From Sorex araneus (taxonomy: Eukaryota > Chordata > Mammalia > Eulipotyphla > Soricidae), in assembly GCF_027595985.1 (NCBI RefSeq), contig NC_073302.1, positions 398,850,810 to 398,914,809 on the forward strand: 64,000 nt of DNA, in the 5' to 3' direction. Shown here one piece after another: positions 21,340 through 34,084 of the stretch (its first letter is position 1; every line of letters starts with the position of its first letter). Below the pieces are notes generated by a model. It worked only from the letters and a program-made list of their open reading frames with translations. It was not told the origin of the DNA and ran no database searches. The translations under genes were made by a program, and so were the position numbers.

Positions 21340-22570
21340 AGGCTCTTTACTCTGGGCCCAAGCATATGGGGATTCATTTAGGGTTTCCAAGACGTGGTGA
21401 ATAAATATAAAGCCCTAAACTCCTTGTGATTCGGGAAAAGAATACAATTTTAGCACTTCATAACTGTATATATTTAGGCAGTGTGTAGGATAACATTGGG
21501 TTTGTCCTTTTAGCCTTGCCACAGGGAACTTAGTTTATCTTAGAGCAATGTCCTTTCTGTATGGACACAGGAAGACAGTTAATATTATGCTTTGTAACTT
21601 GGGAGCTGATTGACTCCAATAACATTTACTCCTGGGCATCTGCTTTCTCGACTCAGTGTTCTTAGTTCCTAGCACCCCAAAAGCAGGATCCCGAGGAGAG
21701 ACAGAATGGACCCAGGGCAAGCTGTGAGCTACCCTGGCATTGAAATGGGCCAGGCCAAAGTGCCACAATACTCAACTATAAGTTGAGAACATGGTAATAG
21801 TCAAATGCTGTCATGATCCAAAGGTAACGAGGAGACTAGGACCCTACTGGGGTTAGGAAGATTAACCTGGCCTGAGGACTGTGGTCTGGAATATATAGGG
21901 AATATCCTCAGGAAGAACCAAACTTTAAGTATGATCTATCTCGTACTGTGCTCATACAGAATGACATTGCTAGAAATATTTGAAGTAGATTTACTATAAC
22001 TATTTAAGTGGATTACTAGCTGAGGAAGGAAGAAAGGGACACACTCAGACACACCCTTGTTTGGATCCCACCCTTGAGCAAACCTACAAGTAATCTGGAG
22101 TAATCTCCTTAGATGAGATTTTGTTAATCTCCCCAATAAATGGTCTTACCCTTCTTTGTTGATTAGTTAGTGTTCAACCCACCTTTGTGTTACCACCCTA
22201 TGTGATTGCTATATAAACTAAGACTGTAACAGAAGTAGGGGGAAGACACAGAAGAGGAGACAGCACAGACAGAAGAAGACACAGCAAGGAGAGGACAGAG
22301 GCAAGACAGAAGCAAGGAGAAGACACAGAAGTGGAGAGAAGACACAGAAGCAGAGACAGAGTGAGGTCGGAAGAGACCAGAGGAGAGACTACAGAGACAG
22401 AGACAGATAGAGAGACAGACAGAAGAGAGCACAGCAGCTCACACAGAAGCAGAGCACAAGGAGGAGCTATCCCAATCCGGTCCTTACACAGCGGCTCAAG
22501 AGCACTGAATTGGAGCAGCGTGAGTGCGAGAGAGAACTGCCCTGAGAGCCCTCGAACAACATAACACATA
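21340..22570 (+). repeat. LTR-like segment with TATA box and purine-rich 3' part
   Basis: This moderately GC-rich block differs in composition from both flanks. It has a TATA box, CTATATAAACTAAGAC, at about 22210 with a purine-rich transcribed stretch behind it, as in the U3-R of some retroviral LTRs. I cannot assign a family, and no retroviral frame is adjacent. It could equally be two unrelated repeats. Confidence 0.3.
22225..22445 (+). repeat. Purine-rich GA/CA tract
   Basis: Degenerate tandem blocks of AGACACAGAAG and GGAGA with almost no T on the plus strand. Long frames on either strand here are compositional. Confidence 0.8.
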
Positions 22571-23029
22571 TATCATCTCCCCCTCTCATGAGCGCACATG
22601 TCTTTGAATTTTTTACAGCCGCTCATTTTACTCTTTAAGCTCTTGTTTTCTATCTTTAAAAGGAATCTAAAATATCAATCCCTAGAAATAATTTTACACA
22701 TGAAAAGAAATTTTATACCAAACATAGTTCCCACAGTATGATTTGGAGATGTACTTCCCAGGCGGAGGTAATTTTGGTTTTGTGGGGAAACTTTTTGTTT
22801 TGTTTTTACATTTGGGGATAGATAACCTATTGACTCCAAGTGAAAAAAGAACAAGGGTGCTGCTATATATTTTGCAATGCAAGAGAGAGTAATTCATCTC
22901 CATTTTCCCCAAATGAAATCTATAGCCCCAAATGACCACACTACAAAGATTGAGAAACTTTAGTGTAGAGCAAAAAAAGTGTAAAGCAAACTGAAAATTT
23001 GGAGCAGAAGGACTTGAAAGTTAGTATAG

Positions 23030-23160
23030 GTGTTAAGGATTCACCTAGCATTTATCTGACTTAGTTTGATCCTCAGCTTCATATATGGTCCCCTGACCAC
23101 TGCCAGAGATGATCGCTAAGCACAAAGCCAGAAGAAAGTCATGTATACTTCCAGTTATCA
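23030..23160 (+). repeat. Old type-A-like SINE
   Basis: The order TTTGATCCTCAGCTTCATAT, ATGGTCCCCTGACCACTGCC, CACAAAGCCAGAAG follows the type-A plan with heavy divergence. Confidence 0.55.
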
Positions 23161-23296
23161 TCCCACAACTGAAAATAAATGAAAGCACTTTAAAATAAGT
23201 TAAAGCAGAAAATTTGATTAAATATACTATGACACATATCCTAACTAATATGCTGAATCTGAAAAGTAAATGATTTTGTTAAAAAATATTCATTGA

Positions 23297-23455
23297 GGGG
23301 ACTAAAGATATACTACAGTGGGTAAGGCACTTGCTTTGCACATGAGTAACCAGGATTTAATACATGGCACCCCACATAATCCTTTGAGACCACTCAGATC
23401 CAGGAGTAAACCCTGAATACCATCAGATGTGACTCAGTAACCTGCCAAAACACCC
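23297..23455 (+). repeat. Old type-A-like SINE
   Basis: GGGGACTAAAGATATACTAC, GTGGGTAAGGCACTTGC and CAGGAGTAAACCCTGAATAC mark a diverged copy directly after the previous one. Confidence 0.6.
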
Positions 23456-23477
23456 CAATACCAAAAATATTAATTGA

Positions 23478-23612
23478 TGGGCCACAGATTGTCTCAGTGG
23501 TGAGCAGTTAATTGCCTTGTATGTATGAGATCCTGGGCTGGATTCCTGAAATTGCATGATCTCCCAAACAACACTTGCAGTAACCAGTAACCCCCAAGAT
23601 CCTTCAAGTCAG
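23478..23612 (+). repeat. Old type-A-like SINE
   Basis: GGGCCACAGATTGTCTCAGT, CTGGGCTGGATTCCTG and CAGTAACC blocks mark a third diverged copy in the same cluster. Confidence 0.5.
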
Positions 23613-24984
23613 TGGAACCAACAAAAACAATAAGTAAAGATTCCTATAATGACTTTATAATATAAAGTACTGAGTTTATAAATTGTATAAATTCATTCAT
23701 TCAAGTAACACATTTTGGGTTACTTCATATTAATACTAGGTATTGGGATTGGGTAAATATACTGGTGATAGAGAATAAATGTGTTGCTCTTGGGAAATGT
23801 TTATTCTAATAGGGGAAAAGGACACTAGAAGACATATTGGTAGATGTTTAGAACTTCTAAAAATTGTAAACAAACTGTAAAAAGGTGTCTAAGTAATGAG
23901 GAGAACTAAATTAGGATAAAAATAAGAAAAAGCACCAGAAACAACTCTGAAGAACTGGCAGTGTTTGCAAATGTTAGTGAGAAGAACCTAAGAAAAGGTT
24001 GATTAACAAACCTAATCATGTAATTAGGTACATTGAATTTGAATCTCTGCTTCATAATATGATTATGTGAAAAACTGTGTCATCAATATTTTCTTATTTA
24101 TAACTGGGGATTAAAAGACTTCTCAGGGTTATTTTGGAAATTAAATTAGCATGTAAAGTACAAAGTTTTTATACTTATGTCCTGTTAAACATAGTTTACA
24201 ATACCATACTCAATACCATATTCACTGCATAATTATCACACTCAGTTTTCTGAAGTGCAAATATTGGTTTATAACCTTTCCTTGCATGATTGTTGCATGG
24301 TATAATTCTGTTTGTCATACTACTTGAGAGGTAATAAACAGAGCAGCAGTGTATTCACCAGTGGCATAAGTTTGCACATTTGTCTTCTTGTGTTCTGAAA
24401 GCCCTGAGCTTTAGAAGTCTCAGTGCATATATATTATTGTCAGTATAGTTCTGATAGTGGACTTTCATAGTTTGTTTAGAGCACTGCAGTTCTACTACTA
24501 TTTTCACCCAACCCAGTGAAGATTCCTGGCACAAAGCAAATGGGTGGGTAGGTGAAGATGCCATGAGTAAGTCAGACTTACATTTTCTGGACTAGCTTAA
24601 CTGTACAGTTGTCTATCAACAATATATTGTGTGATGCATTTCTTTGTCATTATGGATGAATATAAAGATTAGTCTTCAGGTTCTAAGCTAAAGTGCTTAA
24701 TTTCACTGAAAGGTGTCAGGATGTGAAAAGTTGGTGTGATACTGGTGAAAACTAAAAGCCAAGCTAAAAAACCAGAAATCTTTCTAGATGTGTGGGTTTC
24801 CAAAACAGAAACGTTTCCACAAATGATGAAGTGTTGGTCTATGTAAATTAAATACTTAACAGTAGCAGTAGTGTATCCTGTGAGATGTTGCAAATGAAGA
24901 CACAAGAGATAGCAAAGATAGCATGGAAACAGTATTCTTATAATTCAATTCAGGGTGAGTGGCAATCAGCTTATGAGGTTCATT
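23613..24984. other. AT-rich non-coding DNA
   Basis: Nothing recognised between the SINE cluster and the old L1. Confidence 0.5.
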
Positions 24985-25780
24985 CAATCATGGGATCTGT
25001 CTGGGAGGAGAACTACAATGTATCGTATAGCTGAGTAGAAGTCTGTTTTTTCTATAAAACACAGTTCCTTTATTCACTCTTCTGTTCTTGGGCATTTTGG
25101 TTGTTTTCAAATATTGGTTATTGTAAATAAAGCTGCGCTGCACAAAGTAGTTCAAATATCTTTTTGGATCAAACATATCTGGTAGGTGCCAAGTGACTCA
25201 TATGGAAATTCAAGTCAAGTTTTTAAGAAGTCTCTGTGCCTTTTTCCAGAGGCTGAACCAGACAGCATGCTCAGCAATAATCAAGAACTTCTTTCTCGTC
25301 ACACCCCACTAACACAGGTTGTTCCTACTCCCTTTAATTTAAGGCATTTGTGGGGCTAGAGCGATAGCACAGTAGGGAGGGTGTTTGCTTTGCACGTGGC
25401 CGACGTGGGTTTCATCCCCAGCATCTCATCTGGTCCACTGAGCACCAACAGGTGTAATTCCTCAGTGCAGAGCCAGGAGTAAGCCCTGAGCATCGCTGGC
25501 TGTGACCCAAAAGGCAGAAAAAATGACATTTTTACTGGTGTGAAGTGATGTTGCATTATTTTGATTGATTTTAATTTCCTTCATAGAAGCAATAAAGAAC
25601 ATTTTTTTCATATACCTATTGGCATCTGTATGTCTTCTTTGGGGAATTATCTGCTCAGCAGCTCTCCCCATTTAATGATGGGATTGTTTGATAGTTTTTG
25701 TCATTTTATGAGTATTATTGCTGTTTTATTTACTCTTTATTTAGCTTTTATTTTACAAAAAGAAATATGGTCAACATTTT
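24985..25780 (-). repeat. Old L1 ORF2 3' fragment, antisense, split by a SINE
   Basis: Recognisable L1 antisense blocks are TGTTCTTGGGCATTTTGG, TTGGTTATTGTAAATAAAGC, CTGAACCAGACAGCATGC and GGTGTGAAGTGATGTTGC, then CCCCATTTAATGATGGGATT. The order follows ORF2 from 3' to 5'. Interrupted at 25352-25520 by a type-A SINE and too decayed to read as protein. Confidence 0.75.
25352..25520 (+). repeat. Type-A SINE inside old L1
   Basis: GGGGCTAGAGCGATAGCACA through GTGACCCAAAAGGCAG. L1 sequence resumes on both sides. Only about five bases of possible duplication (CATTT) can be seen. Confidence 0.9.
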
Positions 25781-26477
25781 TAATAAAAATTTCAGTGAAC
25801 AGAGCAGTTAGATAAGGAAAGTCTATAAATACCTTACTGGAGAAAGAAAAGATGGCGTAGTGTTCATTGAAATGGCTATTACTGTCACTGAACATCAGAA
25901 CATCATATGGAATGTTTAATTCAAACGCACAGATTGAAAATGGACTCATATTTTCTGACATAAATAAAAATTTGTACTCTTACTACACTCTGCAAAGGAT
26001 TAAATACTATTAGTTAATGTTGTTTCATCATGCACAAAGTAAATGAGTGAAAAGTAAGCCTTTGTTTCACACAATTTGAGTGAACAAGTGATATAGGCTT
26101 AATGGACTGGTGAAAGTCATATATAAGTAAGATAAGATTAGTGTCAAGGTCCACTTGAAATCCATTAAAATGTCATCTAAGTAACCTATCCACTCCACAG
26201 GAGAACTTAATTATACTGTCTGGTGATAAAAAGAAATATCTTTACAAGGGAATGCAGCATCTTGCATAGTCAAGATTAGTGAATGTATACAAAAATTGCA
26301 TAAATATGTTCTTGTTTAGCAATTACATGTTGAAGTTCTTCTTAAATTCATATGGGATATTAGACTTATTAGAATAAATTCCAGTATTCTTTTCTTTCAC
26401 AGACGCAACTTATTTCTTCAAATATTTTATATAGTTCCTTGAAAGTGATTAAAAATATTGATTAGTTATACTGCTAT

Positions 26478-27232
26478 CAAAATTCATCATCATTTTCATC
26501 GAATTTCTCGAGTGGTCTCAGAAACATCTCCATTTGTCCTAGCCCTGAGATTTTAGAAGCCTCTCTTTACTCATCCTTTCTAATGGTGCCACATTGGAGG
26601 CTCTTTCAGGTTCAGGGGAATGAGATACATCATTGTTACTGGTTTTGGCATATGAATAAGCCATGAGGAGTTTGCAAGACTCTCCCTTGTGGGCAGGGAA
26701 CTCTCGGTAGCTTGCTAGGTTCTCTCAGAGGGAGAACTAGGTTATAAGATGTCGCACTTTCAGGAGCTTGGTTTTATAGTCTCTGAATGTTGGTGGGATT
26801 TCACGGCGCTGGGGCATTCCCTGGGTGTGACCACCTAGCTACTGGAAAATGGGGAATCTGGGCAAAAGAGGCCCAGTCCCGATCCGAGCAGGCTTGGAGG
26901 TCTCAACTCCGGGTCCCACACACCTGGGTTCCTCTGCCAGTTCCTTCACGCATGAGGCTCGTCCTAAACATGTGGAGAGGGACCTTGAGCATGGCTGTGG
27001 CTAGGCTCTGGAGGTCTTCGGCCTCAGGAGCTCTGCTAGGGGCACGGAGGGAAAATAAAGCCCACCACTTCCCCTCTGGCCCCGGGGAAGACAGCCAGAC
27101 ACGGGGGTAAAAGACTCTGCCAAAATTATATATTCAAAATTATATAAAAAAATTCAATAGGTGATAGCCAGGGTGCAAGGGGGAGTGCATAGAACTTAGG
27201 GCTTCACAACTGTGCTCCAAGCCCAGCCACTG
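26478..27232 (-). mobile_element. Long composite element with RTE-type 3' module (antisense)
   Basis: Read on the minus strand, a GC-rich 5' module of roughly 450 bases leads into the type-B body without any tRNA head. It includes ATGCTCAAGG and ACATGTTTAGGACGAGCCTC and ends near GACTATAAAACC. The body reads GAGAGAACCTAGCAAGCTAC, then CATATGCCAAAACCAGTAAC. Next comes an extra segment (CCTGAAAGAGCCTCCAATG, GAGGCTTCTAAAATCTCAGG) and an eroded RTE-like tail. The same 5' module blocks occur in order at 46478-46760. It is non-coding as far as I can tell. Known L1, ERV or simple SINE structures do not explain it. Confidence 0.6.
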
Positions 27233-27244
27233 ATGATGAATTTT

Positions 27245-28750
27245 ATAATTTTATAATTCTTTGTTTAATTCACCTATGTTTACTGAAAATTGGCACATAA
27301 TGATATTTTTAGCCTGAATGCATTAGAGAAACATGCTAAGTAATCTTTTAAATTAAGTAAAGAATCCTTTAGGAAAGTATATTTTGACAATTATACTATT
27401 TTAATGTATTAGATATTCTATATTTTTAATATAGGATTATCTTAAATGACAAATACATTGAATTTAAAAATCAAGGAAATTCAGCAGAATTTATAGATTA
27501 GAATATGAAAAAACATTTTCTAGTAAATTTACTTCTTAAAATATGTCCATGTTGCATCACATTAAGACGTTGCCTTACAAAATCTAAAATTAAACAAACC
27601 TACAGTGAAATATGAGATGAAATAAAATTATATTCAATTTCTGTAAATAGATAATCCTTCCTTCTCTGCCAAAAATTGATGTTACTAGTTTCTTTTTTGG
27701 TATGCTTTTATTTTCTGTTTAATGTGATAAAACTTCTGAGAATTTTGTTTTAAATTTTAAACAGAGAACTCAAAACATATTTACTGAATTTTAACTTTAA
27801 AACAAAATCAGAAAAAAATTAAAAATTAATTCATACCACCTGTTCCTATCGCAGCTGATTATCAAGAATCAAGGCAGGCAAATGTTCCCATAGTCTTTAC
27901 AAGCTCAAATTAAGATTCAAATATGGCCTGAAGGGGAAAATAGATAATTACCTTTGGGACTTAAGTTATGGATGTTAAAAGGTAGCCACTTAAGAAAGCT
28001 TTAAGAAATTTCATGTGATAAAATTTAACACTATAAGGACAACAAAGTATTTTATTTAGGTTTTATTTAGGTCCAGTAAATATTGAAAATAAAGCTTTCG
28101 TTAAGTAATAGAGGTTGTTTGTCCAGCAGTCCCTTTCCATGACTTAAATTCTTTGCTAGCTACAAAATTCTAATATTCCTATGTCCTGTGCTACAGCAGT
28201 TGCGATGAACAAAGGCCTTATATACAAAGGTTATACTAAGTGATCCAAAGTAGACATAAATACACCAAGAAAAAGTGAGAGAAAAGGTATCAGAACACAT
28301 TTATAATGTCTAATTAACCAATAAACCAGAAGTGACCGGTATAACTCTCTTTTCACAAAGAAAACAGCTAAAAATTAAAAATGGATTATAATAAAAATGA
28401 CAGTAAGTTATCAGGTATCAGGTTAAATTCTAAATCTGTCTGACATTACAATTCATAAAATTACTACTCTTATATAACATCCAGGACAAGAGTGATTTTG
28501 CCTGTGATAAAAAAATAGTGTTCTTCAGAAAAATGATCTAAGATGAAGCTCAAAGAATAAGAATTGCCACATAGGTAGTGTGGGAAGGGTAAGGAAAGAA
28601 ATACTGTGCACACAATGACAGAGGTTTGAGAAGACATTGGATAAACAAAGAATTGTACTTGTATGATAAGGCATTTTCTACAAATGAAATTTAAGGTACC
28701 GGGAGAAAGAGAGAAGAAATGATGGTTTAACCCAGACCACGCACTAGAAG
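27245..28750. other. AT-rich non-coding DNA
   Basis: Nothing recognised; no frame is protein-like. Confidence 0.5.
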
Positions 28751-28751
28751 G

Positions 28752-28905
28752 AGACCAGTGAGATAGTAGAGTGGGTATGATACATACTTCGCTTGTGGTT
28801 AACCCATTTTCAACCCCTGGCATCACAAACGGGCCCTGAGCACCATCCAGATTGATCTCTGAGCACAGAACCAGTAGTAATCTCTGATTACCTCCAGTGA
28901 GGGAG
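28752..28905 (+). repeat. Old type-A-like SINE
   Basis: GAGATAGTAGAGTGGGTATG, CAACCCCTGGCATCACAAAC, GGGCCCTGAGCACCATCC and CTGAGCACAGAACCAGTAG follow the type-A order. Confidence 0.65.
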
Positions 28906-28980
28906 GGAGTGTTGAAGGAAGGAAAGGACAGAGGGAGGGAGAGACAGAGGGAGGGAGGAAGGGAGGGAAAAGAGGGAGAA
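28905..28980 (+). repeat. (GGGA)n purine microsatellite
   Basis: GGGAGGGA/GAGA array following the SINE end, possibly grown from its tail. Confidence 0.85.
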
Positions 28981-29749
28981 AATAAGCAGTGAAACGGGAG
29001 AATGAGCCTTCATACTTCAGTGATAAATTAGAAAAAAATAAATAAAAAAACTTCAGCAACCATAATGACAAAATAGGTAAACTGTGACTTGGAAGTTTTC
29101 AATCAGACTTAGTCTTCCCTGATAGTGATGAACTTCATGTTACATATGATTGAATCACAGTATAACATTCCGGTTGACATTTACTACACTTGCACAACTA
29201 GTTAGATTTTTAAAGGCAATAAAACCAGTTCATATAACTATGACTGTATTTCAGTGAATGATGAAAAATTGGCATGAATTTTTGTTTAATAATCATGTAG
29301 TAGTTTACCTAACCAGTTTATTATCGACTCTCTCTTCTCTTCTATCCATACTTCCTGAAATTTGTCTTATTTGTCAAAGATGATTAATAAGCATCATGTT
29401 TATTCCATTTAACATATACAGAGAAGATTAGAGAATTATTCTGCTCTCAAGCTGTCTATAATTTCATGATGAATATGCCTGCCTGCATTTTTAATTAAAA
29501 TGAGCTAAAGTGTTAAGTATAGAGAGGAAAAAACAAAAAATCTTTACAAAATCTAGGCAGCCTGAAGGCAAAGGTCTACATTCCCTATTTCTGTTTACTG
29601 GGTTATTAAATTAACACCCCAAGAACTGAGAACAGCTGGAAGTTCTTGGACTCTGAAATAGCCAGATCTAAATGCATTGCCTATAAACGGGGCACAGGTA
29701 GGAGACAGTAACTGAGATTTCTGAATTGGCCTTCTTATCTGAGAACTGC

Positions 29750-29785
29750 ATACATACATATGCATACATACATACATATGATATG
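29750..29785 (+). repeat. (CATA)n microsatellite
   Basis: ACATACATATGCATACATAC-type array. Confidence 0.8.
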
Positions 29786-30031
29786 TATCTCCATATAATT
29801 TGTATAGACATACATATTACTTGTATTATTTGTAAAGTACCTATTAAATAATCCTTATCATTAAATATTAGATATCCACCTAAACTTCAATAATCTCATT
29901 TCAATGAATATAATCTATTAAAGAAAACCATTACATTTAAATATACCCTGAGAGCGCTATATAATAAATCATATTTATTTAAAAAGAAGTATTATATACC
30001 TTCCTTTAAGCTATTGAATCTTACTTGGAAT

Positions 30032-30065
30032 TTTAAATCATTAAATATTTATTTAATGATTTAAA
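30032..30065 (+). repeat. AT-rich perfect palindrome
   Basis: Arms of 16 bp (TTTAAATCATTAAATA and its complement) around TT. Confidence 0.9.
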
Positions 30066-30505
30066 TAATTAATAAGTTAGGTGGATGATGCTTTTCAAAT
30101 TTACCACATAGCCCAATCTAATAGAATAACTGGAATAGAAGATTGCACTTACTATATGATTTTCATTATGAAAATTTCTCTCCTAAGATGCAAAAGTTGT
30201 GTAAACAGTTTAGAACTCTAATTTCTACTCAACCATGTGAAGTCTATGAGGAGAGAACAAGAAAGAAGTAAAATCTAACTATTCTATGAAAAGCATCTTT
30301 GACCATGCTGAAAGGCCATAGATGAGGGTCAATTACCCATAGCTAACAGTGCTGATTCATTGCTCCAGCTGGTTATTATTTTTGAGCCTCATTAAACATT
30401 CTGATAATCAGGACCACTAGCATAGCACTTTCCTGGCTCTCTAGTGAAAATAGATATAACAGGGGTTTGTACCCTATGGTGACGAAAAAGAGCTTTAAAT
30501 ATGAT

Positions 30506-30744
30506 CACTGTCACTGTCACCCCATTGTTCCTCGATTTGCTCGAGTGGGCACCAGTAATGTCCCCACTGTGAGACTTCTTGTTACTGTTTTTGGCATATC
30601 AAATATGCCATAGGTAGCTTGCCAGGCTTTACCGTGAGCATGGTATACTCTTGGTGGCTTGCTGGGCTCTCTGAGAGGGACGGAGGAATCGTACCCGGGT
30701 TGGCCGCATGCAAGGCAAACATCCTACCCACTGTACTATATTTT
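30506..30744 (-). repeat. Type-B SINE, antisense
   Basis: Begins with the inverted RTE tail (CACTGTCACTGTCACCCC, CGATTTGCTCGAGTGGGCAC), then the body (GTTTTTGGCATATC) and the inverted tRNA head to CACTGTACTATA. An 8-bp duplication AATATGAT flanks it (30498-30505 and 30745-30752). It lacks about ten head bases. Confidence 0.9.
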
Positions 30745-30752
30745 AATATGAT

Positions 30753-32001
30753 AGATCCATAAAAGCAGTTTTGGTTTTCTTTAAAGAAAATGGAGTGTGT
30801 GTATCTAGGCTCAGTTAACAAAAACTATATATTATCTATATGTAGTTTGCATACACAGTTGTTTAAGTGGAGTTGGTAATCTCAAAGAATACTGCACACT
30901 AACTAAAGCTTCACATGAAATGTTTTAAGACAAACAAATAATGTGTTTACATTTTACCCCTGAGGAAAATCTGAGAAAATGATCACAACTGTTCTACAAC
31001 TTTGTCATGTGCAGACATTTTTGAACAGAAAAACTAAAATTGCTAATAGACATGGCACTGAATTTTTTTACTGTTTTACTTTTATATTTGATGCGCCAAT
31101 AAATGTGACTATTAGAAGACTTGTGCTCTTATTTTGAGTTGGAAAATGTGGCCATTTATTGTGTTTGAGATGTTTAGATATATTTATAAAATGCTGAAGA
31201 ACTTTCTTTTGTAATTTGCATGAACCTGAAATTCCACCTGGTTTCCAAAGACAAAGGTAAAGAATGACAAAGGTAAAGAAAGTCAAATAATAAAAATTAT
31301 CTTTCTTACTATTTTCTCTCTCCAAAGCAAACTACTCTTACCTGTTTAGTGCCAGGATCTCTATAATTTGAGAACCCCAGAGCTTTTATTTATATGTATA
31401 TATGTGTATATGTATAAGAAAGAATTCAAGGCTCAATGATATATTAGCAATGGGTGACGAATAAAAATGTAAATATAGTAATATCATTAAAAAGTAAGGA
31501 ATAACTTGAATGGAGGTAATACTAGCACTATCAGCTATGCAGATAGCAATTCCACACACAGATTTCTGGACTAAACCTGTTTGACCGGCTGAGTCTTAAA
31601 GCAGCTATGGTAACACAAGAAGAAGTAAGGCTGGTTCTAAACAAAGTTGGAAGTACGAGACTTTCTAAACATACAGTTCAGGAAATTTAAACAAATGAAT
31701 GCATTTGGAATTTGAGAAAAGGAAGAATATAGAAAAAAGGAGTGATTTAAAAGGAAAGAGAGAGGCCAAAAAAGAAGTGCAATAGTTGCTAAGGCTTATA
31801 TTGAAAAACCTGAGACCATATGATTCAATGGTCATAACTTTCTTCTTCTATTTCCATACTTAAACCATCTTAATGGCAATGATTCTAAGTATTTTAACTT
31901 AGATATTTACCGTATGACATGCTGATGAGGACAAAATTTGCAGTTAGTGGCCTGTACATTTAGCTGTTTCACTATTCTTGATGCACTTATTGTCTCTTCT
32001 C

Positions 32002-32034
<33 letters not shown>

Positions 32035-33140
32035 GTCTCTGTCTCTGTCTCTCTGTCTCTCTGTCTCTCTGTCTCTCTCTCTCTCTCCTTCTCGCTTGCT
32101 CACTCTCATTTCTGAATTAGCTGATTTAGTTGGCTCCTACTGTTTCCCACCTGTAAGGTCAGAGTCAAAGACTGCATTCTAAAAAAGTAAATCTGACCAC
32201 TAGTGTGGCAGATTTCCCTAAGTTAATTTTCTCAGATGTCCTAGTATCCAAAGCAGTTTAGAGATATGGAAGCATAGATGAATCTTATTTGCACATCATT
32301 CGCCACTCTTAAAATTTCTCTAGAGCCCAAGTTTTCAGACAAGTGCACTAATTGTGTGCGTGTACTTGAATCAGGTTTTGACCCATCAATATTTTCATGA
32401 CCATTGTGAGATGTGGCCATTAATAAATGTCTCAGTACTAAGCAAATACCATTGCAAGTAAATGCATTGAGAAGTTAATTTAGGCAAGATAGAGGGAATC
32501 ACAGCACAGTTTCATAGACTGTGATAAAATCTGTATTCTTTGTCTTAGTTTACAGAACCTTTTGAGTATGTGTGAGAGATGGGGCTAATTCTTCAAGTTT
32601 TTTAAAATGGAATTTAGTAGGAATCCTCCTACTCCTAGCAAATGTATCATTTGAAATCAATTTTATCTTACATTTATTCATCTTGGTCCCTAAAAACAAA
32701 ATGAATAAACATATACTGCCTTATCTGAAATTATAGATCAATCAGAACATAAGGGTTTCACATTTCTCAATAATTATAGAATTTGTGATTCTCATAGCAA
32801 TATTTCTTCTAATGTTTATTTTTCTCCCTCTATAATTTATAAATGCTGAATTAGATTCATAAGAAGATAATAGAGATCAGCATATAAACCCAAGACTTCA
32901 TCATTTTCAGAAAGATTTCAAATCTGTGCATAATGCTTATTTCTGCTTATATCAGTTTTCAGCAATGTAACCTCTTTTGTGCTGAGATCATCATTACTGA
33001 AAGTACTTCAAGGAGCTGCTTATATGTTTATTGCCCTAATCATCACAATAGATTACCAGTATCGTACTATTTTAAAAGAAGACATGGTTTTAATGGGAAT
33101 TCATTCATATGATGCTAGTTATATCTTCAAGATATTTTGG
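30753..33140. other. Upstream flank of SEMA3C, mostly unique
   Basis: Holds the TCTCTG array at 31997-32092 and no other clear repeat. Distal regulatory sites are possible but none can be named. Confidence 0.4.
31997..32092 (+). repeat. (TCTCTG)n microsatellite
   Basis: Pyrimidine array of TCTC and TCTG units. Confidence 0.9.
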
Positions 33141-33159
33141 CCCTGGAATATTATTTTTA

Positions 33160-33344
33160 TTATTTTATTTTATTTTATTTTTTGCACTTTGGGCCACACC
33201 CGGAGATGTGCAGGGGTTACACCTGGCTCATACACTCAGAAATTACTCCTGGGGTTGCTCGGGGGACTATGTGGGATGCTAATCGAACCCGGGTCTGCCG
33301 CGGGCAAGGCAAACGCCCTACCCGCTGTACTGTCGCTCCAGCCC
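33160..33344 (-). repeat. Type-A SINE, antisense, young
   Basis: Starts with a TTTTA-rich stretch and GGCCACACCCGGAGATG and ends CTGTCGCTCCAGCCC. A duplication of at least 16 bp, TGGAATATTATTTTTA, lies at 33144-33159 and 33345-33360. It sits about 0.7 kb upstream of the CpG island. Confidence 0.94.
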
Positions 33345-33360
33345 TGGAATATTATTTTTA

Positions 33361-34084
33361 AACCATTAATTTTGTTCTTGTTTCCTATATCAGCAGTGCA
33401 GAATAAGAAACATGTATAGAATGTACATGGGCATGGGAGGTGCGTAGACTCAACAGATAAATCTTAATCACTTTATGACTTCCTCCTTCCTGAGATGTAA
33501 TTCAACCATACAGCTCCAAAGATGAGTTTGCACTCTCGGAGATTTTATCTATAGTGCAGCCGATAAGAATTGAGAGATCTGCTTTATTTTATACAAAAAA
33601 AAAAAAAAGATGATAAGGGTAGAAACAGTAAACTCGCGTTCCTTCGGAATAGTGACATCTGCTGGGCTCTACAGCTCACACTAATTTCAAAGCCAAGAAC
33701 CTGCTCGTTTTTTATGGGGGTCGAAGATCAAGAATCTGGTGCATCGTGTTGAGGAGAAAAAATTTTCAGCTAAACATCAATCTGCTGTAGTGTTTCAAGT
33801 TTACCTAAAAGTAGCACTGGGAAAAAAATATATATATACCTATAGAGATCCAGAGTTGCAAAACTCTTTCCATCAAACTCTATAAAATCAAGTTTGGGGA
33901 GCATGGGTGCGCGGGGGCGGGGATGCTGGAAATGAGTCAATGCTGAGCGATCAACAGACGACTCCCTTCCAGACATTAAAGAAAAACGCCTAAGGAAACA
34001 GTAACTCAGAGAAGGATACACTTCAGCGACAGGAAAGTCGCTTTATCTCAATAGGGTGTTTTTTTTTTTTTTGGGGGGGGGGGT
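33361..34084. promoter_or_regulatory. SEMA3C: Promoter-proximal flank of SEMA3C
   Basis: Repeat-free DNA immediately before the CpG island, with an A14 run at 33595-33608 and a T-run-to-G-run junction at 34059-34083. No TATA element placed to serve the island was found. Confidence 0.35.
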
